A stretch of DNA of 64,000 nucleotides from Metopolophium dirhodum (GCF_019925205.1 NC_083566.1:6634001-6698000), one strand, 5' to 3'. Positions 52,661-64,000 are shown, counted from the first letter of the stretch. Made by a program: numbers and translations. The notes: generated by a model not told the origin, from the sequence alone.

Positions 52661-55099
52661 TAGGTACCTAAATATTAACAGTTTACTGTAGTTTTATTAA
52701 GGTAAAAGTAATTCGTAATTGAGTATCTAGTTAATTAATTTTAATTAAGTTATGGCTGTTCAACTGATAAAATAGTTAATTATTTTGCATCGTTACTTTT
52801 TTGATTTTTTCTATGCACAGACATTATCTTATATATCAATAAATAAATTAAGACCATACTAAGCTTATCTAATTCATGACTATGAATTGAATGCCAACAA
52901 ATAAAATGTAGGTACATGTGCATTAAATATTTTTAAAATGCCGAGTGTACCTCATGTCAATGAGTAAGTTACTGCGTATTGGATGTGTTAAATTTGAATT
53001 TAATGATAAATTATTGTATACGCATTACGAATGAAGACGGTCTGTCACACAATATTGCTAATTTATTTTATCATATAGGTAGTAGACGCGTATTACCCAG
53101 AATTGTCCAAGGATAGATGAAACCGAGATAGGCTATCCACATCTGGTACTTAAGTAACTTTTTTACTTCGATATTATTATATCTTATATGTTTATTGCTA
53201 TATTTACTATATTAATTATAGGGCAAAAGTTATATTATGGGATAAATAGGCATACAATTAATCTAAATATTTTGAAAATTTCGTTATATAAATATATAGT
53301 AAAATATAACAACACTGGTACCTACGTGCAAATGTCAAGTTCCCTTAATTAATATATTTGAATTCCAACAAAATAACTAAAATCGTTATTCTTTGTTTTA
53401 ATTTTAACCCATAACTTGGCAAACGTAAAAATATTAGAATGAACATTTTATTAGTACATTTGTAACAAAATAATTTGTATATTTCCGTGTATTTGACAAA
53501 TTCAGTCAAATTTAGAAATTCATATACGTATGAAAAAGTCATATATTTAATATTTTTAAATGGTTATGATAACATTTTATGAGAATCCTTGTATTACATT
53601 TTCATGCTTTTTGACCGAGCAGCATTTTTTAAATTTTTAGCAAAAAAAATAAATAAACGGTTCAATAAGAGTCAACATATTTTGAAAATAATACCATCTA
53701 CATACAATGCTAAAAATAACCATTTGGTGAAAATTTCAAGTCATTCGTTTTCTAATTAGATACAACAAATTAAAACAAAATCGATCATTGTACAAACCAT
53801 TACTTTAATCGCTTTGCTCAGTATCTTAAATATGTGTAGATAGGTAACAGAAAAATATCAACCCGTAGCGGTGATATCGGTCCGGTGCCGATTTTCTAAA
53901 TTTTCTGTAATTCTATCAAATTCAAAAATTATATCGTAGTTTCCGCTATAACCCTAATTATTTCCATAAATCTACTACCTGAGGAGTAACGGGATTTAAT
54001 TAACAAAAATAATTTTACATTTTACATAGAAAACTCTCAAGCATCGAAGAACTATTGAATTTTGATAATTAATTTTGTTTTAAGACATATTAAAATATTA
54101 AGTTCGACATAAAAATGTTGAAATATAAAGATCAATTTAGGCTGTAAAACATGTCCCTCTATTATAAAAAAAAAAAATTTGATTGATTCTATATGACAGG
54201 CCCATTATTCCCTTAGAGTATAATTTTGAAGACATGCAAAATTACATTAAAATGACGTGGAATATGAATGCATTAAATCCACAGTTCAGATTATGATAAT
54301 CATGATTATTAGGTACCTACATAGCGAAACTATTAATTTTCAAGTTAAGAATAACTTGAAATTTAACAATTTTTCATTTTATAATGTACAGACTGGTAAT
54401 ACGGACCGGTATACATTGAATGACTGCAGGATATAGGTACTAGTTTCTGTATTTCCATGACAATTTCGGTTAGTTTAATTATTATTTATAATTTGAAAGC
54501 ATTTATTTTAATTTATTATCAAAAAATAAATATTATTTAGTATTCAAATAGTTGTTCATACTATACAAGCTATTTTAAAATATGCGTTCAAATTTTTATG
54601 CGACATAATAAAATATTATTTCAGTGGTTTTCTTTATTAAAACGTATTATAAAGACATTATGATTTCTTGTCACGCGCCTTTCTTCATTTTTGCCTTTCA
54701 TTTTTCTTTTAATAATAACTGAGTTTCTTTATAATTTGACCTTTTTATCGTTATAAACCTTATCTTTTGTTTAAGTCACCAGAACTCAAATTCATTACTT
54801 TTATACTTTTTACTTAATTATTTAATTATTTAATGTGTTGCAATTTAATTTATATAACTAATTATATTATATTTAAAAATCGTACTTTTTACATTATCGT
54901 ATATTCACAAATGTTAGTGTTATTGCTGTATTGATATCTTATTAACCTATTAACCTATTCCTAAATCCTAAATTATTAAAAAATAACACTGCATCTTTGT
55001 TTTAATTTCTGAAAAAAAATATTGAACGTATTATTTGCACGAGTGAAGTTTTTATTATTATTAATTTTGATAAAGATCTTTGTCTTAATTATTTTAAAG

Positions 55100-55243
55100 T
55101 TAATTATTTACAATGTATTAGTTTCGATTTGTAACAACATTAACTGTAGGAAAGAAGTTTTTGCTTTTTTTTTTAGGATTACAGCAAAAATGTCAACATT
55201 CATAAACGTGTGTAAAATACTCATTTTTTTTATAAAAACAACA
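55100..55243 (+). repeat. Unclassified dispersed repeat, copy 2
   Basis: Inverted relative copy of 50561-50710, about 4.4 kb away. It includes a T-tract followed by AG and then GATTACAGCAAAAATGTCAA, superficially like a splice acceptor. Because the similarity covers non-coding-looking sequence on both sides, a repeat is favoured over a gene fragment. Confidence 0.65.
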
Positions 55244-56099
55244 CTATGTCCGTCATTATCTAAATGGAACAATTATTCAAATACACATCATTGTTATATT
55301 TTTACCACCGAGTAATCATTTAGTATGTAATAATAACATTTTTTCAAAATTAATAGAACAATGGATTTTTAACTTTGCAAAAGCTATACTCTTAACATCT
55401 ACTGCTTGAATATGGTTGACTCGATACGAAAATAATTACTAGTTCCTACGCAATATGTCATATTGTATAATACAGATTAGTAGATTACAATTGAACAGAG
55501 TGCTTACCTATGTATTCATATTGTGATTTTATTAGAACAAACTTAAGTGGATTAAATTAGAAGTATTTGAAAAATAGATTTTATTCGTGATTTTTTTTAC
55601 TCTCGTTGACAAATTTAAATGTACCTAAAACATTTTAGAAAAATGAAAACTTCAATAATAAATATTTTTGGGACTAGATGCACATGTTTCAAAAACGATT
55701 GTGATTTCGAAGAATCATATTGATTATTGTAACCAATGTATTCACGTGTAGTATACGTTTATGGTTTATGTAACAGCATACCTAAGTGTTTTTACATGAA
55801 TGCCTAGATGGCTACATCCAGAACACACTGTTAAAATATAATATTATCATATTGTCGGTAAGAATTAACTAAATTAATTTCGTATTGTTGCAACAATAAT
55901 ACATTTTTGATAGAATTTACAATCATATTCATCGTAAATATTCGAAAGACATTTTTGGGCGGTTTTATTTATTTTCCGTATTAGAAACGTGGCATTCCGT
56001 GGACAATAATAATATTATTGTTGTGTTGGAATTATAACCATCTGCAAAAATATTGAAAAATATAATATAAATGTAATCCTTTTTAAATATTTACAAAGC

Positions 56100-56469
56100 A
56101 TTTAACTCTCGCGTTTCGGGAACGTGCTTATATCTTAACAGGTTGCTTCGGCAAGACGCACTGCCGCAGTCCGCCGAGTGATGTGACGGAAGAAGGAAAA
56201 AAAAGAATCAAAACAAAACAAATACGTTAAACACGTTTTTCCGTTTATTGACGCGCCTTTCTACGAATATTATTCTAATGGCCGAGATCGTGGACCCGTT
56301 TCCCTTTGATATACGTTCCGGTCCATATTTAATTGTCGATGCCACACGGCAGTGCGGTGTGCGCGAGTGGAGGGAAAGAAGTGGAAAAAAAAAAGGTTCG
56401 ACACGCTTACGCAAACGACATGTACCACGGCCGGTATGAGAAGAGGTCGTCCCGGGGACAGGTAGGTAC

Positions 56470-56508
<39 letters not shown>

Positions 56509-56700
56509 GTCTCTCTGCGTGCGTAGGTCAGGTACACACCCATCGTCACCGTCGCATCTACCTGCGGAGGAGAGACCAAGACCAAAGTGGCTACAGTCGC
56601 GTCTGGTCCCTTGCAAGTGTCACACACGGGTCGTCGACAGAACACGTTCTACCGTACGAAATTCGCGCGTATTTCTCCACGTTTAGCCGACGCACATTGT
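56100..56700 (+). promoter_or_regulatory. GC-rich promoter and 5' UTR region of the TGF-beta-type gene
   Basis: GC and CpG content rise steadily from about 56100 to the start codon. An AAT microsatellite lies at 56474-56507. The reading frame of the first coding exon is open upstream to about 56587 without an ATG, so the coding start is taken at 56701 or 56710. The transcription start is not identifiable. Confidence 0.4.
56474..56507 (+). repeat. (AAT)n microsatellite in the presumed 5' region
   Basis: About 11 AAT units about 200 bases upstream of the start codon. Confidence 0.9.
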
Positions 56701-56929
56701 ATGCCGGCCATGTGTCGTCTGTACGCGATCGTTGCCGTAGCGGTGCTCGCCGCGCCGTACTGTTGCCGAGCGGCGGAAGGCGTTGGCGACACTCTGATGA
56801 AGATGTTCCGCATCGAGACGATGGAAAACCGCACCGCCGACGTCCAGATACCCAGCTACATGTACGAGTTATACGAAGACACGGGAAACAGGCGATACGA
56901 CGTGATAAGGAGCATCACGCCGACGACGG
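56701..56929 (+). CDS. TGF-beta/BMP-family ligand precursor, exon 1 (signal peptide and start of propeptide)
   Basis: The exon encodes the start of a secreted signalling ligand of the TGF-beta superfamily. Residues 1-24 form a signal peptide (core YAIVAVAVLAAPYCC, likely cleavage after CCRA). The propeptide signature follows: LMKMFRIE (32-39) and IPSYMYELYED (50-60), corresponding to the family's VPPYMLDLY motif, then a V(I)RSI block (69-72). NRT (43-45) is a potential N-glycosylation site. The exon ends ACGACGG|GTAACG in phase 1, and the extra G joins AA of exon 2 to give Glu. A second in-frame ATG at 56710 has a better -3 base and may be the true start. The layout resembles BMP/Dpp-like ligands, but the mature domain needed to name the subfamily is outside the window. 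The codon third positions are GC-rich, as in locus 1 exon 1. Confidence 0.8.
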
Positions 56930-57744
56930 GTAACGACAATCAATTATATACATTACAAAATCAGATCACTATAATATTATGTTATGTATTTATAAAAACA
57001 GACTAGATATTATATTATACTATACTATAATACATTAAATATGTATAATATGTATTATCGTTGGTTATAAACACTAGTATTTGTAACCAATAGTAGTACG
57101 TTATTCAGTTTTTAAGTGAAATATGAGCATTTTCAATTTACGCTGTACTATAATATACGCAAAATGTACTAAAAACTGAACTATGTTGTATGAAACTCAC
57201 ATACCAACACAGATAATGTTCTGACCATCAAGTTTCATAATAGGTCAATTCACTCTAATTTTTAACCTAACGAATCTAAATGTGATCTGCCGAGCGTTAA
57301 TTTTCTTAAAATTACGTAAAATGATACAAAATACAAATACAAATCGACTGAAAACTACTAAATAAAAGTTTAACTACGTTTTAAATTACAATATTTATAA
57401 TATCATACGAACTCTCTTTGTTTATAAGTTGTATTTATTATCTATAAAATCGATTATTTATCAATGTATGTAATTTATTTTAGATTCTGAACCTATTTTC
57501 ATTCTTATACTTCCAATGTAGGTATAAAGGCATATTTAGGTATGTAGGTAAGAATTTCAACTGTTTGCTATTACCTACCTACTAATAAACACTATACCAA
57601 ATGGTATTCACTATCAACAAAATATAACAAAATCAATGATATTTTAACAGTAGTGGCTTATTTTTAATATTGTAAAAAATAGTAATAGACAAACGTATAG
57701 TTCCCATTGATTTATAATGTTAATTATTAGGTACCTACCTATAT

Positions 57745-58754
57745 CTTATATATAAAAATACCGTGTCACGTCTTTGTCCGGAATAAACTCCGAAACTACT
57801 GGACCGATCTTGATGACATTTTTACAATGTGTGTAATATGGCCGAACTTAAAAGATAGGCTAATTTGAAAAGGGAGAGGACCAACCCCGGGAGGTGCTCA
57901 AACGGGGATTTCCAATGGACATTTTTGTTTATAAAAGGTTGCCATGGGTTTTTAATAATAATAATAATGATAATAATAAAAAAAAAAAACTATTTGCTTT
58001 ACTTTTTAAATATAAACTGTAATATAATATCAAACTATAAACACGTGAAATGAAAATCTCTGTACTGACTGAACTCTGGAATTACTTATCAGATCTTCTT
58101 GATTTTTTTTTAAACGAAAGAGTATTTCACGAAGCAGGTTCATATGAAAGAAAGTTTTATGTTGCTATTGGTTAATTGGGCATGTTTGTTGATTTGTATT
58201 ATTATTTTTTGTCAATATACATATATATAAAATATAATATACAAGAAGATCTGATAAGTAGTTCTAGAGTTTAGTCTATATAGTTATAGTCTCTGTATTT
58301 ATATAGTTAGATATATGTATATAAATTAATGTTTGTGGGTAGATTAGACCTCTGGGAAGAAAATAGGTTAATTTATAAAGCGTTAAATTTGTTTTTTTTT
58401 ATTCATCGGATTTTAGTACGGTTAGGTTAGGATAGGATTTTGTATAAATTGATTATATTAATCCATCGTAGGTGGAATTAAGTAAAAACGACAAAAACTT
58501 GGTATAACTTTGATACTTTAGAGTTAAATCATACACTTACGTACAAACAGCACGGCGGGGTCCGCGATCTACCGCAGGTAGATTGCCTACCTGATAATGT
58601 ACTGCTGCGAATCAGAATTCTTATTCCGGGCAACGGAAAATTTAAGATAAATTTTGAACACCATACACCGAATATTAAATAACGAACTGAACAAAGTTTG
58701 AGTCATATAGAGTTGATACATTTAACGGAAAACGAAGTGCACGAGATCAGCTAG
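57745..58754 (+). mobile_element. Helitron-like non-autonomous element
   Basis: The element begins TCTTATATATAAAAATACC directly after an A and ends GATCAGCTAG directly before a T. Helitrons insert between A and T, start with TC and end with CTRR, without target duplication. The subterminal text (AACTCCGAAACTACTGGACC) is the kind found at 5' ends of insect Helitrons. The interior has an inverted pair (58057-58101 and 58242-58307) and no Rep/helicase frame, so the element is non-autonomous at about 1 kb. Confidence 0.7.
58057..58307. repeat. Inverted repeat inside the Helitron-like element
   Basis: Arms at 58057-58101 and 58242-58307 share TTACTTATCAGATCTTCTTG-type sequence in opposite orientation, separated by about 140 bases. 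The left arm also resembles a diverged copy of the element's 5' terminal module. Confidence 0.7.
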
Positions 58755-59025
58755 TCATATTATATATTATTATCACGCGTATAGTCAGGTGACAGGGGAA
58801 TGAGCGGGCCTCTCAGAAATTTCATGGACATTTAAAAATGATTTCAGTGTTTTGTGATTCTATTACGCTAAATGTAACATTGTATTAAAATTTTAATCTG
58901 TACGAAGATTACTGCAAAAGTCTAAATTGTTATATACACTTAAGGAATCAGTATGGCATACTTATGACGGATCCTAGTTAAGCCTCCCTTATATAGCTAT
59001 ATAACAAATCATTAGGTAGTTCCAC

Positions 59026-59056
59026 TCCCAAAAACAAAATCCTGGCTACGCCACTG
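59026..59056 (-). mobile_element. Isolated transposon terminus (CAGTGGCGTAGCCAGG)
   Basis: On the minus strand the segment opens CAGTGGCGTAGCCAGGATTT, a string that looks like a terminal inverted repeat of a cut-and-paste element. I found no convincing partner end or target duplication. A second CAGTGGCGTC motif lies at about 60524 but differs. Confidence 0.3.
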
Positions 59057-61499
59057 CATTTAATCAATTGTATTAAACACATTGAAGAGATTACAGAAAA
59101 TCGAATACAACGTTATTTTATTATACCCCTGTTTTTTCTTCAAACACTTCTGAGCAGTTATATTATTAAATATTTTGTTTTACCATAACATTTTATATTT
59201 AGACCATCTGTTACAGAACTGAACAATAAGGTTAATTAATAAAATAAATTATTACATAATATAGTGATGAGGATTCCCAATTAAGGCACTTCGAAGTGTT
59301 AGTGAAAAAAGTGCCAATCATAATATATATATATTACTTAAGTAGGTATATTAAATACCATGTTGCATGAAATCAATAATACATTTAAAAAGAAACTACA
59401 ATAATAAGTATTTATTTTATTGATATTTTTGTGTCTCTGGTATACTTTATTTTCAATATTTATATGATATAGATATCAGGATTGCAAGTATCAGATTAAT
59501 ATTTCTGAGATATCAACATATTATATTGTGGTGCGGGTATAGCAATATCTGATAAATATCAAAGTATTTATAATAAACTGGAAATAATACAATTTGTTTA
59601 CCTAATAAGTATTTAATTTGCAAATATTAGCATAATGTAGCAGATTAATGAGATTATATATTCCTGAGATATTTAAATTTAAAGAGGTTCTAAAATATAT
59701 ATAATTAAGTAGATACCAATGTTTAAATTAAAATGTTATATAATTTTGCTTTGACATGAAATATTTGTTATACCTATTATTTACCGTATAACTAATAATA
59801 AGATCTTTAACATTAATATACCTATATGTTTTATATTATTTTTTTGTAAAATTATTATTCATTTAAAAATGACTAAAGTTATTAAAATCTTGCTTACGGT
59901 ACAATAACGCGTTAAATATTTTAAATGAAGGTTAATGTTCGGTTGGAAGTGTATTGAAAGCATTTTAGTATATTGTCACCCCTAACTATAAGTTAGGTAA
60001 TAGGTATAATTTTAAAAAATACTTCAACTGACATTAAAATTATGTGGGTGAAAAAATATTTTATTTTTTTTTAAAAACGGCCTAAATTTGTATGTGTTAA
60101 ATCGCATAAGTATATTGTAGTATATTTACAAATGTAGTAATATTTGTTTTAAATTAGTTTTGGTAATAACTATTACAATTATTTATTAGTAAATAATAAA
60201 TACTTAAGTTTAGGTTTGTGATAACTATAATGGTGTTACTATATTATATACGCAAACAAATATCCGATAATCACTTAATATTCTTAGTCTAATGTATATA
60301 TCTTAATATTTAAATCAATAATATGCAATTTCAAGAGATTTGTTGGTTTTAGTAATACAACAAAGTACAATAGGGTTATTCGTAGCAACATTTTGAACTA
60401 TTAACTAATACACCTGATACCATATAAAATATATGAACATTTATACTTTATGTCTATACGAACAGCATAGTATACAATTCTGTGCGTTTACCTTTCTTGT
60501 GTAGGCGCCAAAAAAAAAACCCAGTGGCGTCAAACCAGGTGACCTAAAAATATGTCTTTAAAATACTGTAACAAAAGTATTGTGTTGCGTATTAGTGTAA
60601 TACTTTAAAGTAGTATTTTGTTGATCTTTTGTTATTTATTTTCATGGGGTATATTTTATTATATTGATTTACTTTATTTTGATTTATAGCACTTAAATTA
60701 AGTATATATTATACCTACCTACCTTCCAAATTCAAACATCATTCAAAATAAATAAATAAAAGTACGACGTTAAGTTCTTTGCCAATATTACTATATCACC
60801 TATACCCGGTAATATTGTTTTTACGCATCGAATAAAACAATTTATAATTATTGTTTGTTTAATCTGGTTTTGATGTATTCAAAATATTTTAAAATATCTT
60901 ATGACTATTGTATTGATTATTGAGTGTGCTCGAGTTGGCCAGTGACTCATTTCTATAAATTACTTTTCGACTTCATCGGATCTAATTGTCAAGTCAGGTC
61001 GGTATGTGAAAATAAAAGTTCATTTAAGCCCTGGTTGGTTGGTCGCAGAAATCCAATTATTGTCAAAGTTCGGTGTAAAGAGTTGACTCGAATAACAACT
61101 GAAAACTTTCCACTGGATTGATTGTTTTTAGAACTTCGTATAACTTAATTACAAATCCGTAGTGCCTATATCCATTATAAGATTATTAAAATTGAAACTC
61201 ATGCAATAATTTGAATTTTGAATGATTGGTTATGGAATTTTTACTTGTCTTAGTAATTTTGAATAAATAGTTTGCATAATATATTTTAATTATAATTTTG
61301 ACTTTAGATTTTACAAAATAAATGTATATTATGTTCATTTTAACTGTATATATATATTATACTTTTGTACTCATATTTAATGAAATTTTGTTAATTACAG
61401 TGGATCATTATACTTACTTCTATGTTTGATTTCTTCCAGTACAGTATAACATAATATAATGTTATTATTGTTATTGTGTTTGAATTTCTATAGTAATTT

Positions 61500-62640
61500 G
61501 GAATTTCGTTTATACAGAATGTAGTACGGGTGTGTCGACGACACTTCATACAAGCATTAGAAAAAGACATAAATTCTGGTATTCGGGGTGTATATACATA
61601 CAAAGCGTACGGGGAAAAAAGGGTCGTTTTCGGAGTTTTCAAATTTGGCGCCTTGCCTACTCTACTTCCGTTTAATTTGCGTAGCGACGCCGTCTGGATA
61701 ACGTTTAGGAACATCGTCGTTATGGAAACACACGAAAAAATAAAAATAATAATAATATTACTACTCTCCATAAGTATTTGTCATCTTGTTGTCTGCAGAC
61801 ACGAGGGCTTTCTGTGTGTATGAAAAAACGATTGTAATTGTTTTTACGATTTTAGTCTTGTAGAATATTTGGCCTGTTTGGGAGGCAATTTTCGTTAAAT
61901 ATCATGTGCAGCATACTATAAAATATATGTGTGAGGAGCGAACAAAGTGAAAAAAAAATGTTGTATGGGTGGGGTTGTGTGTAAAAGAAGAAGACAAAAT
62001 GTAACCCAGCGGTGGGCCGTAGGAAATGGTCGTGGCGCCAGGGACAAAAGACTTTTGTCCGAGGTAAGATACACATAAATGCAGGTGCTCGTTGTCGTCG
62101 TCGTCGTCGTCGTCGTCGCGTCCTTAGGGTCAATGCGAGTGTCTAATCTAATGGCTTGTCAATTGGTTCGTCGCCGCCACTGCCGCCGTCGCCGTCGCCG
62201 TCGAGACCGCCGCCGCTGCCACTGCCCGTCCCATACTTGGGCAGACGTGTCTCTGGGGCGACACACGTTTTTAATCCTTTGTAACTCCTCTTACCACCCA
62301 CACCCCTTCCACAACCCCCAATCCCCCAAACCACACACACACATACTTACATACGATTATTATTAAGGTACATGGGAATACACGAGGAATTCGGGATTAC
62401 ATTAGATAATATATATTTTAAAAACTGGATTTCTGTTGAGATTCTGCCTTGTCAGTCTGGCTCCGACAAATCGGATTTAAGGGGTCGTTATCTGCGACTT
62501 GCACGATACAAGAAAAAGATAAACGGATTATCGACGTTTTAAAGTACGTACAGGTATATGCAGTATAGGTAGGTACATGCTACATGCGTTTATTATAAAT
62601 ATGACTATGGAGGTCGGGGTGGTATGACACGTGGGAGGAG
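61500..62640. promoter_or_regulatory. GC-richer island in the intron of the TGF-beta-type gene
   Basis: About 1.1 kb of raised GC/CpG contain a GTC repeat (62090-62118), a CCG-rich block (about 62170-62224), and a perfect 9-bp-arm palindrome GGACAAAAG-A-CTTTTGTCC (62042-62060). Open frames on both strands are driven by the trinucleotide repeats. A location inside a first intron of a developmental ligand gene makes enhancer function plausible, but this is inference. Confidence 0.3.
62090..62118 (+). repeat. (GTC)n microsatellite
   Basis: About nine GTC units, followed about 50 bases later by a CCG-rich imperfect repeat. Confidence 0.85.
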
Positions 62641-63087
62641 GTAACGACAGCACTGACAGATTCGCGTGTTCGCAATAATGATATTAAACACCCTAGTTTA
62701 TTATGCTTGTAAAACGTGATTATGGGTTGTCGAAAAATACTACGTTTGATCAAAATCAATCCAAAGAAGATATATTATTATAATAGACCCGTACTTGGAA
62801 AATACTTCAATAAAATAAGTACACTACAATTTACAACAATGGTATCTATATTATATTTTAACTTCATAATTACGGTTTAATCAATTCTATCAATATGTTT
62901 TATTCCACGTAATTGTCACCACAATAATATAATACAATAATAATTTTTTTAATTTTCTATTCAGTCAACTATTTGAACATACATTTAAGTACACAAAAAA
63001 CACGACATTATCTATTAGATATCTGTAACCATTTTATTTCATATTTTAAAAGTAAGTTGACAAATCTGTAAATAATAGACAATAGTA

Positions 63088-63260
63088 CAGATCTGGGGCC
63101 TTAACCCGCCTTGTCTTTATTTGATACATGCGTGAACACATTTTAATGTATTTTTTAACAAATTTTAATCATTTAATAATTGTTTTTATTACAATTAATG
63201 TAGCCCGCGAGATTTAAAAAAACATAGATGGTCTGCAGACTAAAAAGGTTCAAGATCCCT
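63088..63260. mobile_element. Possible decayed hAT-like fragment
   Basis: Sequences such as TAGCCCGCGAGATTT and CTGCAGACTAAAAAGGTTCAAGATCCCTAG resemble the subterminal and terminal parts of short hAT elements. The left end cannot be matched confidently and no target duplication is visible. Confidence 0.25.
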
Positions 63261-63848
63261 AGTATAGATAAAATATAATGAAATAAAAAATGTACAGTTA
63301 ATGAAATATATAAACGATGTAGCAGGTACCTCATAGTATATATTGTTATATAGTTTTTAGAGACGTCCTACATTACCTACTGCAAATAGTAATTATATTA
63401 TATTTCTATATAAAAAATAAAGATTAACTGTATTACTGTAATATTGTTAATGGAAACAAATAAATAGTATTACTATTTACGACCATTAAAAGGAAATTAA
63501 AATATAAAATAATTGTTAAAGAACTTAATACCTAGGTACCTGAATGGTTAAATACCATAAATAATCCAACTACCTTGACATTTAATCACCAGTAATTCCA
63601 ATATAACAATTATTTGGTTTTACAATGCTAATGTGGTAATTTATAAACAATTTAATAGTGTATATAAATTCGATTATAAATATACTATAATGTTACAATT
63701 ACACTAATGGAGACCATGTCGCTTTATTAAAATCTTAACAAAAGATAAATAGCATTTATTTTAAAACATTTTTTTAAAAACTTCCTGCTAAGTACCTAGG
63801 TAGTTTTATTTCATGATGGTAATATGCGTGTATTTTATTTTATTTCAG

Positions 63849-64000
63849 AATCACATGGCGCGTTCAGTCAGTTTGTTTATGACCTGAGTACACTTGAACC
63901 CTCCGAACTCGTCCAAAAAGCAGTCCTTCAGCTTGAACCTAACACAAATCGTCAATTTAGCAAGGCCATAAATGTATCATTTTTCGCTTTGCCTAAACAA
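63849..64000 (+). CDS. TGF-beta/BMP-family ligand precursor, exon 2 (propeptide, partial)
   Basis: After the acceptor TTATTTCAG| the two bases AA complete a Glu codon begun in exon 1. The frame then stays open for 50 codons to the window edge. The segment holds the family's FxxDLS motif (FSQFVYDLSTLEPSEL) and the amphipathic LVQKAVLQLEP helix that matches the AELRL region of TGF-beta propeptides. INVS is a potential N-glycosylation site. The exon continues past 64000. The furin cleavage site and the cysteine-knot domain are not in the window, so the gene is partial only because of the window border. Correct phase and motif order make the link to exon 1 strong. Confidence 0.8.

Larger units (their letters stand above)
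44807..56700. other. Intergenic region between locus 1 and the TGF-beta-type gene
   Basis: About 11.9 kb contain no supported gene. They contain a G-rich tract, the nested hAT pair, the LINE 3' end, a TTAA-bounded MITE, two inverted copies of an unknown repeat, microsatellites and GC-richer islands, the last of which abuts the downstream gene. Confidence 0.55.
56930..63848 (+). other. Intron 1 of the TGF-beta-type gene
   Basis: A 6.9-kb intron from GTAACG to TATTTCAG. It contains a Helitron-like element (57745-58754), fragments of other repeats (59026-59056, 63088-63260) and a GC-richer island (61500-62640). A patch near 60924-61121 is also less AT-rich, but no exon is supported there. Confidence 0.65.

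Noticed and set aside
55022..55315. 97-codon frame with hydrophobic N-terminus
   Set aside because: It overlaps the dispersed repeat also found inverted at 50561-50710. The start is AT-rich low-complexity sequence.
61391..61823. Long frames on both strands in the ligand intron
   Set aside because: They overlap each other and have no splice or domain support. Island composition explains them.
1..64000. CRISPR arrays, operons, phage or virus-derived genes
   Set aside because: No regularly spaced repeats, no compact bacterial-type genes and no viral protein signatures are visible. All features fit an insect nuclear genome.

Overview
This window is eukaryotic nuclear DNA: very AT-rich, with large spliceosomal introns, many microsatellites, tRNA-derived and DNA-transposon repeats, and an unusually frequent TAGGTACCTA motif. 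Together these suggest an insect, most likely an aphid (Hemiptera). The species call is an inference from composition and repeat style, not from a search. I see no prokaryotic operons, phage or CRISPR.

Two protein-coding loci on the + strand are supported. Locus 1 (2385-44806) is a four-exon gene model for a small basic protein of about 190 residues. Its exons are at 2385-2594, 15037-15155, 27872-27962 and 44654-44806. All junctions are canonical GT/AG, the phases agree, and introns of 12.4, 12.7 and 16.7 kb separate the exons. I do not recognise the family. Locus 2 starts near 56701 and runs off the right edge. It encodes a signal peptide followed by a TGF-beta/BMP-type propeptide in two exons (56701-56929 and 63849-64000). 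The mature cystine-knot domain must lie beyond the window.

The rest is intronic or intergenic. It is AT-rich sequence interrupted by GC-richer islands of a few hundred bases (promoters or candidate cis-regulatory DNA) and by transposon copies. The clearest copies are: a hAT-type element at 41403-42456 with a perfect 8-bp target duplication; a hAT-type element at 47125-48411 with a perfect 8-bp duplication, carrying inside it a second hAT-like foldback element (47778-48165) with its own perfect 8-bp duplication; two long foldback MITEs bounded by TTAA (31563-32003 and 51069-51553); a TATCTAGATA-rich MITE (29602-30048); a Helitron-like element (57745-58754) plus a very short Helitron-like remnant (32759-32876); a decayed 3' end of a LINE (52110-52660); a tRNA-derived SINE (549-709); and an unclassified repeat present in inverted orientation at 50561-50710 and 55100-55243.

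No clearly novel biological system is visible. The items most worth following are the unrecognised four-exon gene, the developmental ligand gene with its GC-rich intron island, and the datable nested transposons.
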